The position numbers and the translations under genes were made by a program. Below the pieces are notes generated by a model that had not been told where the DNA came from, searched no databases, and worked only from the letters and a program-made list of their open reading frames with translations. Below are positions 8,087-15,479 of a stretch of DNA of 19,266 bases, in pieces. Within the stretch, counting starts at the first letter, position 1. Each line of letters opens with the position of its first letter. The DNA is from CAZAMP01 sp964486455 (lineage in GTDB: Bacteria; Eisenbacteria; RBG-16-71-46; CAZAMP01), in contig CAZAMP010000066.1 in NCBI GenBank assembly GCA_964486455.1, forward strand, positions 1-19,266, read 5' to 3'.

Positions 8087-8157
8087 CGAGGTCCCCATGA
8101 TGTCACGGATTGTCATTGCCGTGTCGCATCTCTGCCATATTTGGTGTGGAGGGGGGC

Positions 8158-8892
8158 TCAGGCCGTGTTGACACGACGCCGTTTCGCCGCCTTGGTCAGA
8201 AAGCGGACACAGAGGTAGAAGGTGACGGAGCAAAGCAGCACCCATCTCCAGACGGGATCGAACCGGAACGCTCCGTTTAGATAGGCGTGGCCGGCGATTT
8301 CGAGCACACAGATGATAGCCGTGATGGCCAACACACCGTGATATTCGCTCGTGATCGCCTTCCGAATTGAGAACGCTCCCTCTCTGGCCGTCCATTGGGA
8401 GAATCGAGGAAGATACGCGGGCGTGCGCGAAGCCCACTCAACGTAAGTGCCGCCGAACTTCCGCCGGAGGAACGCCTCCTCCGTGAACGCGATTCGTTCG
8501 TAGTAGATGTAGAAGACCAGAGTATTGATCACTACCAACCACCAAACCCCCAGGAACATCGAAACACCCAGCCAGATCACCAGGTTGCCCAGATAGAGCG
8601 GATGGCGAACAATCGAGTACATCTCTGTCGTGTTCAGGTTGTCAGCGGCCTGGCTTCTGGTGTTCCGGCCGGATGTGCCCGGAAGCTTGTACCCCGCGAC
8701 GATTCCGCGAGCGAGAAGACCGAGAAACGCGACGGCTAGGCAGAAGAGCTTCCAGGTGAGAACCGCTTCCCCCGAAAAGAACGTGGCATGCGGCAGCGCC
8801 AGGACATAGAACGGGAGCGTCAACAAAGGAAGATAGCTTCGCCAGCGAAACAACCATCCGCCCGACGCTTCCATTTCTTCCACGAGTGGCAT
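8158..8892 (-). CDS. Isoprenylcysteine carboxyl methyltransferase / phospholipid methyltransferase-like membrane protein
   Basis: 244 aa with about six membrane segments. The start has GGAGAAG 7 nt upstream. The ICMT/PEMT-like signature is clear: MYSIVRHPLYLGNLVIWLG (91-109, RHP at 96-98), then ER at 132-133, EE at 138-139 and LRRKFGGTYVEW (142-153). This is the SAM-binding C-terminal region of the family. Such bacterial proteins methylate a lipid or small hydrophobic acceptor; the true substrate is unknown, as bacteria lack prenylated CaaX proteins. Two further hydrophobic segments follow the signature (about 187-205 and 219-235), making it longer than the shortest family members. The gene lies 133 bp from a decayed glycosyltransferase/epimerase fragment and is not obviously in an operon. 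Confidence 0.8.
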   Translation of the reverse strand: MPLVEEMEASGGWLFRWRSYLPLLTLPFYVLALPHATFFSGEAVLTWKLFCLAVAFLGLLARGIVAGYKLPGTSGRNTRSQAADNLNTTEMYSIVRHPLYLGNLVIWLGVSMFLGVWWLVVINTLVFYIYYERIAFTEEAFLRRKFGGTYVEWASRTPAYLPRFSQWTAREGAFSIRKAITSEYHGVLAITAIICVLEIAGHAYLNGAFRFDPVWRWVLLCSVTFYLCVRFLTKAAKRRRVNTA

Positions 8893-9025
8893 CGCTTACT
8901 TCTCCGGGCCGTCAGCTCTCAACGCCTTGCTCTCCAGGCCGGGCAACATCGCGGTTGGCTCGTTCGACCTGGACTGCGCGCCGGAGAGCTTAGCACAACT
9001 AACGGGATGCGCCGCCAGGCTTGAA

Positions 9026-9264
9026 CTACGGTAACTCGGTTGCCGCCGCCTTGGCGCCCCATCGCTCGCGGACGTGCCACTCCACCGTGGTCGCCAGCGC
9101 TTCCTCGTTGCTGACCGACGCACGCGCAATCGGTCGTGCCAGGCCGAGCGGCACCGTCCACGCCGGACGCTTCATCCCGAGCAGGCGGTGGATTTCGTTG
9201 ATCAGCGTAAATGTTTCCCATGCCGGATCATCCACGTAGATAACGGCTTGAACGCCGCACTTCA
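9026..9264 (-). pseudogene. C-terminal remnant of an NAD-dependent sugar epimerase/dehydratase
   Basis: The segment reads AVIYVDDPAWETFTLINEIH, then LLGMKRPAWTVPLGLARPIA, then VSNEEALATTVEWHVRERW. The first two parts match the late region of SDR-family epimerases (a substrate-loop Asp-Asp, then the LLG...P...VP..LAR helix). The last matches the closing VSLEEGLRRTVEWYRE-like helix. The region expected between LARPIA and the final helix is missing, so it carries an internal deletion near 9116-9127. It has lost its Rossmann N-terminus and is joined in frame to a glycosyltransferase fragment. Non-functional by this reading. Confidence 0.6.
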
Positions 9265-9487
9265 TCCGCTTCATGAGAAGGGTGTGAGCGGCCAACGGGT
9301 TCTCGAGGTAGGAGCTCGTGGAACGGGAGGCCGACGGCGCGGACGGCCGCCGCCCCCTCCCCGTCAGTGCCGTCGTGTGGACATCCCAGCCGGCCTCGTG
9401 AAGGCGAGTCGCGAGCGGCAGGCGATTGATGATCAGGTAGGGCAGTCGGTTGTCGACGATCAGAACGCGTGTCCGGCGCATCCTCAT
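9265..9487 (-). pseudogene. N-terminal remnant of a GT4-type glycosyltransferase, frameshifted
   Basis: It begins RVLIVDNRLPYLIINRLPLA, followed by TRLHEAGWDVHTTAL, the typical opening of family-4-like sugar transferases. At the G-rich run 9350-9363 the frame breaks: the neighbouring frame continues EGAAAVRAVGLPFHELLP as expected, and the first frame resumes with ENPLAAHTLL after about 9315. Two compensating indels are needed to read it, after which the sequence jumps to an epimerase tail. The rest of the glycosyltransferase is absent. A sequencing error could explain the homopolymer shift but not the missing domains. Confidence 0.62.
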
Positions 9488-9574
9488 CCCCAGATCCCCT
9501 CGCTGAATGAGATGCCGCGAAGAGCAGCACGTCCGGGTGGAGGGGACGGGTCTTTTCTCCGGGTGCGCGGGCGA

Positions 9575-10759
9575 TCAGGGATGCGGATGGAGGCGGGCTT
9601 CGGTCGGCAGCAGCTTCATGACCTTCAACCCCCACGCGAAGAGGAATCCGATGACACCCAGAACTCCCAAGGCCTGGAGGACCTCGACAAAGCTGACGGA
9701 GTACGCAGCGATCCCTTCGGGAAAAGCGGTGCCGACGACCTCCATCCCCGGAACGATGTCCGGCGGATGCGTCAGCCCGGGTATGACGATCACGTATCGC
9801 TCGCAGAGCACGCCGAAGACAACCAGGACGGACGCCGCAACGACCCATCGGATCGACTTTCCGGTGCGTCGACTGAACAGTATCACCATTGGAACGGCGC
9901 ACCCCGCGAAGAGAAGCCCACCCCAGAAGAGAATGCTGTGAAACCCTCCGAAGAGGTAGTAGAGCGCCGCCTGGCGAAGCTCGACCACGTAAGCGCGGTA
10001 AGCATTCTCGACGAAGAGGAAATAGACGACGACCAGAAGGCAGATGGCTAGAAAGCGACCTAGCCAGATTATGAGGGCATCATCCACGTGGCGCTTCGTC
10101 AATCGAAAGATCCCGACAATGACCATGATCATGAGCGCCGTACCGGACGCCATGGCCGCGGCGACGAAGCTCGCCGGGAGTAGAGGTGACTCGTAGAGCA
10201 CGCGTGCCCCGAAACCGAAAATGGCGCCCGTTCCGCTGTGCACGCAGAACGCCCACCCAAAGGCCGTCGTCGCGATGACCTTCGTCAACCTGGCCTTCTC
10301 GTTGAAGAGTGCCCACAGGTAGATCACGCAGAGCAGAATGTGGCCGATGTAAAGGATCGGATTGATCGAGAACATGGATTGGAGGTTGAAGTAGACGAAT
10401 GGTTCGACGAACACGCGGTCCATCCGACCCTGGTCGGTGAGGATCGACAACAGACCCGCGATCAGAAAGAGCATAGCGAGGTAGACGGCGATCCTCGCGA
10501 ACGGCTTGTACTCCACCTTTCCGAATACACCGTATAGCCCCGAGATGACGAGGGATCCCGCCGACAGGCCGATGTAGTAGACGGCCATCACGATCTGTAG
10601 GCCCCAGGGGACGCGCATCGTCATGCCCGTCACCCAGATCCCTTCCTTGATGACCCACCAGGTCGCGACGGCCCCGACCACCGCGAACGCGGCCAGGATG
10701 ACGAGCAACGCGTTGTAGCCGCGGGAGCGACCTTCGATGCTCTCGAACTGGACCTCCAT
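9575..10759 (-). CDS. dsrP: DsrP, NrfD/PsrC-family quinone-interacting membrane subunit
   Basis: 394 aa, the normal length for DsrP/HmeB. A GAGG-type SD precedes the ATG and only 21 nt separate it from dsrO. It is almost entirely hydrophobic, with about ten membrane helices. Recognisable family stretches include WVTGMTMRVPWGLQIVMAVY, YIGLSAGSLVISGLYGVFG, and FNLQSMFSINPILYIGHILL. NrfD-like proteins exchange electrons between the menaquinone pool and a partner ferredoxin (here DsrO) and may bind or translocate protons. It is the last gene of the qmoABC-dsrJOP operon, and decayed sequence follows. No convincing terminator was seen after the stop. Confidence 0.9.
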   Translation of the reverse strand: MEVQFESIEGRSRGYNALLVILAAFAVVGAVATWWVIKEGIWVTGMTMRVPWGLQIVMAVYYIGLSAGSLVISGLYGVFGKVEYKPFARIAVYLAMLFLIAGLLSILTDQGRMDRVFVEPFVYFNLQSMFSINPILYIGHILLCVIYLWALFNEKARLTKVIATTAFGWAFCVHSGTGAIFGFGARVLYESPLLPASFVAAAMASGTALMIMVIVGIFRLTKRHVDDALIIWLGRFLAICLLVVVYFLFVENAYRAYVVELRQAALYYLFGGFHSILFWGGLLFAGCAVPMVILFSRRTGKSIRWVVAASVLVVFGVLCERYVIVIPGLTHPPDIVPGMEVVGTAFPEGIAAYSVSFVEVLQALGVLGVIGFLFAWGLKVMKLLPTEARLHPHP

Positions 10760-10780
10760 GGCTAGCCTCGCAAGTCTACA

Positions 10781-11521
10781 CTAAAGCCCGATGTAGTGAA
10801 CCTTCGGCTCGGTTCCCAGATCCTCTCTCAGGCGCTTGACGGAATTCGCGGCGATCAGCTCCGACACCTCGCTCTTGGGATCATTGAGGTCCCCCACGTG
10901 GAGCACCTCTCCCCCCACACGACGACACGCGTCGACGCAGGCCGGCGCCTCCCCGCGCTCCAACCGATGCGCACACAGGGTGCACGCTTCCGCAACGCCG
11001 TGGGAGCGTTTCGGAAACTCTTTGTTCGGCCACTCCTCGCTTTCCTTGAAGTTGAAGAAGCGCGCGTTGTAGGGACAGGCGATCATGCAGTAGCGACAGC
11101 CGATGCACCGATGATGGTCGACGATCACGATGCCGTCGTGGCGCTTGTAGGTCGCCTGAACGGGGCAGACCTGGGCGCAGGGGGGCTCTTCGCAGTGATT
11201 GCAGAGCAGGATCATCGGTCTCTCGGCGCTTTCCTCCCCACCGGCGTCTTTGATCGAAACCTTCCGGATCCAGTGGACATCCCAGCGGCCATCGCCGTGG
11301 TGAGCCACGTTGTTTTCTTCACGGCAGGCTTCGACGCACGCGTTACAGCCCGGGCGACAGCGGGTGAGATCGACCACCATGCCCCACTTTCGCTTCGAAA
11401 GGGGCACATCACCACGCCTCGTACCACTACCCGCCGTCGTCAGGAGACGACACGCGTACGCGCTGGAGGCACCCGCCAGCAGCACTCCGCCCCCCACTCG
11501 AAGAAACTCGCGTCTATTCAT
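10781..11521 (-). CDS. dsrO: DsrO, periplasmic Tat-exported 4x[4Fe-4S] ferredoxin
   Basis: 246 aa from the ATG at 11521; the frame runs on upstream to 11854, but this start gives a Tat signal (MNRREFLRVGGGVLLAGASS) and the family length. Sixteen cluster cysteines appear in four groups: 55/59/62/66 (CRPGCNACVEAC), 107/110/115/119 (CNHCEEPPCAQVC), 139/142/145/149 (CIGCRYCMIAC) and 180/183/195/199. This is the DsrO/HmeA pattern of the DMSO-reductase electron-transfer subunit family. In the periplasm it would relay electrons between the DsrP quinone site and the DsrJ heme protein. It starts 13 nt after dsrJ and ends 21 nt before dsrP. Confidence 0.92.
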   Translation of the reverse strand: MNRREFLRVGGGVLLAGASSAYACRLLTTAGSGTRRGDVPLSKRKWGMVVDLTRCRPGCNACVEACREENNVAHHGDGRWDVHWIRKVSIKDAGGEESAERPMILLCNHCEEPPCAQVCPVQATYKRHDGIVIVDHHRCIGCRYCMIACPYNARFFNFKESEEWPNKEFPKRSHGVAEACTLCAHRLERGEAPACVDACRRVGGEVLHVGDLNDPKSEVSELIAANSVKRLREDLGTEPKVHYIGL

Positions 11522-11534
11522 CGGGCACCCCCGC

Positions 11535-11906
11535 TCAGGGGTAGTAGTGACATCCGAAGCAATCGACGACGACGCTCGCGGCGCCGTGGCAACGATCGCA
11601 GAATCGTTCCCGGCTCGTGTGACAGTCACGGCACTTCGCGAGGCCGACATCTCCCCGCACGCCGTAGCGAACAACTTCCCTGCGTATCTCACGCAGAAGC
11701 TCCCAATGGTGGAAGCGCATGTAGACCGTCTCCCGAACGCAGTTCTCGTATTGCGCCTCCGGGCGCTCGAGGAATGGGGTCGTCCCCGAGGATTCCTGCG
11801 AGCGAAAGGAGGAGACGGCGCCATGTCCGAGAGGCAATAACAAGACGATGACAACGCCGACCATCAGAAGCACGCCTCGGCGATCTCTGGTGTCATTGTC
11901 AGACAT
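11535..11906 (-). CDS. dsrJ: DsrJ, membrane-anchored triheme cytochrome c
   Basis: 123 aa from the ATG at 11906, with GAGGGAG about 7 nt upstream. The start lies inside the end of qmoC (8-nt overlap, ATG before TGA), so translation is probably coupled. A single hydrophobic segment (residues 12-30) acts as uncleaved anchor or signal. Three heme c motifs sit at the C-terminus: CRDCH (92-96), CDRCH (103-107) and CFGCH (116-120). DsrJ is known for unusual heme ligation including a His/Cys heme. Here ENCVRETVYMRFHHWELL (55-72) offers Cys56 and Met63 as possible distal ligands. At 123 aa it is at the short end of the family. It should face the periplasm and contact DsrO. Confidence 0.9.
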   Translation of the reverse strand: MSDNDTRDRRGVLLMVGVVIVLLLPLGHGAVSSFRSQESSGTTPFLERPEAQYENCVRETVYMRFHHWELLREIRREVVRYGVRGDVGLAKCRDCHTSRERFCDRCHGAASVVVDCFGCHYYP

Positions 11907-13140
11907 CGTCCGCTCCCTCTTGTCGCTCAGTGGCCTCTCCACCCGTGGGCTGATTCCGTGCGCCCACACTTCGTCCCATCCGCTCGGCGAAGACCATCGC
12001 CGTTGCCCGGTACGCGAGATGCGCGAGCTTGGAATACGGCATGTAGATCAGGACGGCGAACACGAACACCAAATGGACGAAGTAGGCGACATGTCTGTGC
12101 GGTTCCAGGTGCAAAAAGTGCAGTGCCTCCGTGATGAAACCCGTGAGCGTTGCCAGGATCAGCTGAGCGAGAAGCGCCCAGTCCGCGTAGCTCCCCGAGC
12201 CGACCCGATCGGCGTTTCTGAAACGATCAACGATCATGAGCGCGCACCCGCCGATGAGGGCGAGTCCACCGACGTTGGCCAGGAGCTTCCATGGGGTGAA
12301 GAAGCCGAGCGGATAGATGAACTCGTTTTGATTGAGTGGATTGCGATCGCCCGCAACCACCCAAATGGAGACCAAGGTCAATGCGACGAAACCGAAGAAG
12401 ACAGCAGCGTGCGAGAAGAACCTCGCGCGCGCCGTCGTACATTGCGTGAAGTGATCGTGCGTGACGACGGTCTTCAGGACCGATCCGATGCTCGGCACGA
12501 GTCGTCGGCGTGATTGCGATGACTCGCCGCGCGCTCCATCGACGCGGAGGGAGTTCCAGAGGCGCACTACACCCACGAGGATCGCCAAGAACGCCAAGAC
12601 CGTGAAGAAGATGAAGAAGGCGTTCAACATCCAGTGCGGGAAGAGACTGCTATAGGCATAGAGGATCCGGTCGCCGGCCTGTGGCGAGAGACCGAAGGCT
12701 TCTTCGATTGGATCTCGTACAACGAGAGCCAGGGTCAGCAGGATGCACGGTATCGCCAGGAGGAGTGGAAAGTAGTGAGGCTTGGCCATCCATCTGGCCA
12801 GCCGCCCCGGGAACGCGTGCTCGGAGACGACGACCTGACGAACCGCCCCAAGGACCTGACCCGGCTTGGCGCCGCGCGGGCACCTCGTCGCACAGTCGTT
12901 GCACTGGTGACAAAGCCAGATGTCGGGGTCTCTGAGAAGCTCGGCTTTCCGTCCCCATGCGGCCCAGGCCATTTCCTTTCTGGGGAACGGGTCACGGTCG
13001 GGTGAGAGAGCGCAGACGGCCGAACACGTACCGCACTGGAAGCAGTTCTTCAAGGTGTCGGCCCCGTTCTCGCGGAGCGTTCGGATGAACGCGAGGTCGG
13101 GTTCTATCAAAACCGCTGTGCTTGTTTCCGCGCCAGCCAC
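11899..13140 (-). CDS. qmoC: QmoC, HdrC-HdrE-like fusion: ferredoxin domain plus cytochrome b membrane domain
   Basis: 413 aa from GTG at 13140, chosen for its strong SD (GGAGGAG, 7-nt spacing); a farther GTG at 13191 has none. The N-terminal half is an HdrC-like ferredoxin with two cysteine groups, CFQCGTCSAVC (33-43) and CHQCNDCATRC (77-87), each expected to hold a [4Fe-4S] cluster. The rest is a membrane domain of about five or six helices, related to HdrE and NarI-like cytochrome b, with His residues suitable for heme b (for example H244 and the HFLHLEPHRH stretch near 341-350). Family role: electron transfer between quinone and QmoAB. Unusually, it is followed with an 8-nt overlap by dsrJ. 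Confidence 0.93.
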   Translation of the reverse strand: MAGAETSTAVLIEPDLAFIRTLRENGADTLKNCFQCGTCSAVCALSPDRDPFPRKEMAWAAWGRKAELLRDPDIWLCHQCNDCATRCPRGAKPGQVLGAVRQVVVSEHAFPGRLARWMAKPHYFPLLLAIPCILLTLALVVRDPIEEAFGLSPQAGDRILYAYSSLFPHWMLNAFFIFFTVLAFLAILVGVVRLWNSLRVDGARGESSQSRRRLVPSIGSVLKTVVTHDHFTQCTTARARFFSHAAVFFGFVALTLVSIWVVAGDRNPLNQNEFIYPLGFFTPWKLLANVGGLALIGGCALMIVDRFRNADRVGSGSYADWALLAQLILATLTGFITEALHFLHLEPHRHVAYFVHLVFVFAVLIYMPYSKLAHLAYRATAMVFAERMGRSVGARNQPTGGEATERQEGADDV

Positions 13141-13147
13141 CGTGGTG

Positions 13148-13154
13148 CTCCTCC
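13148..13154 (-). promoter_or_regulatory. Shine-Dalgarno fixing the GTG start of qmoC
   Basis: On the minus strand GGAGGAG (13154-13148) stands 7 nt before GTG at 13140. The alternative GTG at 13191 has no comparable site, so the shorter QmoC is preferred. Confidence 0.7.
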
Positions 13155-13210
13155 GACACGTGCGGGAATGATCCCCAGGACGGTCGTCCACTGCTCGCGG
13201 TGGCCGGCCC

Positions 13211-15475
13211 TCACATCCCCTTGAACGGATTCATGCCGTATTCGTCGATCACCTCCGAGAACTTGTCGAATATCTCAGGCAGTCTTGCGTAGTCAGAGAT
13301 TTGTAGCTCGTGGACCTCCACCCGCTCGGTCTCCATCGCCATCTGCTGGAGCTTCTCGCGAATGTTTTCCCCGCGTGTGACCGCCAGCTCGCTTCCCTTG
13401 ACGAAGTGACACTGATAGTCATCGCCGTACTTGCAGCCGATCAGGATCACCCCGTCAAAGCCGGCGGAGATCGCATCTGTAATCCAGACGGAGTTGATGG
13501 AGCCCAGGCAACGAACGGGGATGATGCGAACGAACGGATTGACGCTCAGTCGGTGCTGGCCGACGAGATCCATGGCCGGAAACGCGTCGTTCTCACAGAG
13601 CAAAGCCAGGACGCGGGGCTTCTCTTCGTAGTCTTCCGGAACGTTGACGGACTTGATCATCGATCCAACGATGTCGACCGAGTAGTCCTTGAAGGAGATG
13701 ATCCGTTCGGGACACGCTCCCAAGCAGATCCCGCATCGCCGGCAACGCGTCGCCCAGACGAGTGGCGTTCCTTTCTCGTCCTCGTTGAGCACCCCGAACG
13801 GGCACTCTTCCGTGCAGCGTTTGCACTGCGTGCAGCGCTGCAGGAAGAAGTCCGGGTAGGATCTGTCGCCGGCCCGAGGATGAACGGCCTCGCCCCGGGC
13901 CGTCATCTCGACGCACTGGATCGCCTTGAGCGCCGCCCCTGTGGCGTCTTCACGCGCGGCTACGCCATCGCTCGGGGCGCGTACGCTGCCCGCCGGGTAG
14001 ATGCCGGTACGACGGCTCTCGTACGGGAAACAGATGAAGTGCGAATCGGGGAAGCCGTGTTGCAGCGACGGGAGGTCGGGGCCTTGGCGATAGGTGAGAT
14101 TCAGGATTGCGGTACCCTCGTGATGCTTGAGCTCCGCCACCTTCGCCGCCGCTTCCTCCCGCTGTGTCTCCGATTCCCCGGCCTCGGCGGTGATCTTCGA
14201 GTCTTCGAATATCCGAATCGCCTCACCGTCGGCCGCATTCGGGACCATGCCGGCCGCGAGCACGACCAGGTCGACCTTCACCTGGATATGCTCGCCCTGC
14301 ATGGTGTCCCGCGCGCTGACCACGAGGTCCGCGTCTTCGTTTTGCGTCACATCCGTCACCACACCGCGTGTCAGGAATACGCCGGGGTCTTCCTGGACCC
14401 TGCGGTAGAAGTCTTCATAGCGGCCCGGGGTGCGGATGAACTCGTAGAAGATGTACGCCTTGCCGTCGTCGTGAAGCTTGCGCAGATAGAGAGATTGCTT
14501 GAGTGAGGTCAGGCAGCAGATCGACGAGCAATAGGAGTGCTGGCTCTTGGTCTGGGCCCCGCCGCATTGTATGAAGGCGATGCGCTTCACTTCGCGGCCA
14601 TCGGAGGGGCGGATGATCCGGCCAAGCTCCGTGACCATGTCCTCCAACTCGACATTTCGCACGACGTCGTCCATCCCGCCGTACGGGAGCTGCGTCCTGG
14701 GATCGCCCGGCGTCCAACCCGTCGCCTGTATGATCGCCCCGACACGGTGTGTCTCCGTGGCAGGGTTTCCATTGCCATTGCTGGCCAGGGTCACGTCGAA
14801 GAGACCGGGGGCTCCGGAGATCTCGCTCGTGACGGTCGATTTGTGCACGTCGATCCGGGGGTTCCCCTCCACCTCCGTGATCAGCTCCTCCACCCCAGTC
14901 GCCTCCAACTCACGATATGGGGGCCGAGTCGGTACCGACATGTGCTGCCTGGCGAGCCATCCGCCCAACCGTTCGCTCTTTTCGACCAGATGAACGGCGT
15001 ATCCGGTGTTCGCGGCTTCGAGGGCCGCCGTCATTCCGGTGATCCCACCGCCGACGACGAGAATGCTCTTTTCGATCTCTTCCTCAGGTGAGAATGGCTC
15101 CAGCGGACCCATCTTCTGCACTTTCGTGATGTATATTCGGAGGTAGTCCTCGGCGAGCATCTGCGTGTCTTCTTCAGCAGGAGGTTGGCACCAGACCACG
15201 TGCTCGCGGAGCGCGACCTTCTCGACGATTACGTGCTTGGGAAAGGCGTTCGCTGAATAGCGTCGCGGAGAAACTCCGGCGACGAGCACCCGTGTCAGGC
15301 CTTCCGTTTCGATCGCGGTATTGATGGAATCGAGACCGAGACCTTCGCAGGATTTCACGGTCCTGCAAAACGGAACGTTGAACTCGTCCGTTGCAACCTT
15401 GCAGAGTGCTTCGACATCCAGTGACTCGCCTATCCCGTATCCGGTGCAGATGAAGACGCCGATCTTCTCGTCCAT
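13211..15475 (-). CDS. qmoB: QmoB, HdrA-like flavoprotein with ferredoxin and MvhD domains
   Basis: 754 aa, the usual QmoB length. The order is: N-terminal HdrA-type domain (1-120, with VFICTGYG and CEGLGL); FAD-binding Rossmann domain with VVGGGITGM (140-148) and EKSERLGG; the HdrA cysteine region QCGGAQTKSQHSYCSSICC (303-321); two [4Fe-4S] motifs CTQCKRCTEEC (548-558) and CRRCGICLGAC (578-588); and an MvhD-like domain (about 619-720) with Cys627, Cys656, Cys681 and Cys689, likely a [2Fe-2S] site. It is cytoplasmic, pairs with QmoA, and in sulfate reducers connects membrane QmoC to APS reductase. The ATG is 4 nt past the qmoA stop, and 70 nt separate its stop from qmoC. Confidence 0.95.
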   Translation of the reverse strand: MDEKIGVFICTGYGIGESLDVEALCKVATDEFNVPFCRTVKSCEGLGLDSINTAIETEGLTRVLVAGVSPRRYSANAFPKHVIVEKVALREHVVWCQPPAEEDTQMLAEDYLRIYITKVQKMGPLEPFSPEEEIEKSILVVGGGITGMTAALEAANTGYAVHLVEKSERLGGWLARQHMSVPTRPPYRELEATGVEELITEVEGNPRIDVHKSTVTSEISGAPGLFDVTLASNGNGNPATETHRVGAIIQATGWTPGDPRTQLPYGGMDDVVRNVELEDMVTELGRIIRPSDGREVKRIAFIQCGGAQTKSQHSYCSSICCLTSLKQSLYLRKLHDDGKAYIFYEFIRTPGRYEDFYRRVQEDPGVFLTRGVVTDVTQNEDADLVVSARDTMQGEHIQVKVDLVVLAAGMVPNAADGEAIRIFEDSKITAEAGESETQREEAAAKVAELKHHEGTAILNLTYRQGPDLPSLQHGFPDSHFICFPYESRRTGIYPAGSVRAPSDGVAAREDATGAALKAIQCVEMTARGEAVHPRAGDRSYPDFFLQRCTQCKRCTEECPFGVLNEDEKGTPLVWATRCRRCGICLGACPERIISFKDYSVDIVGSMIKSVNVPEDYEEKPRVLALLCENDAFPAMDLVGQHRLSVNPFVRIIPVRCLGSINSVWITDAISAGFDGVILIGCKYGDDYQCHFVKGSELAVTRGENIREKLQQMAMETERVEVHELQISDYARLPEIFDKFSEVIDEYGMNPFKGM

Positions 15476-15479
15476 GGGA

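Noticed and set aside
9074..10051. Plus-strand open frame of 325 codons
   Set aside because: It runs antisense across the decayed fragments and dsrP, and its translation is low-complexity and charged.
10796..11851. Plus-strand open frame of 351 codons
   Set aside because: It is antisense to dsrO and dsrJ, which have unmistakable cluster and heme motifs.
11522..11854. N-terminal extension of DsrO to 11854
   Set aside because: The extra 111 residues overlap dsrJ in another frame and would bury the Tat signal at residue 112.
13310..14506. Plus-strand open frame of 398 codons
   Set aside because: It is antisense to qmoB; long antisense frames are expected in GC-rich genes and this one has no recognisable motif.
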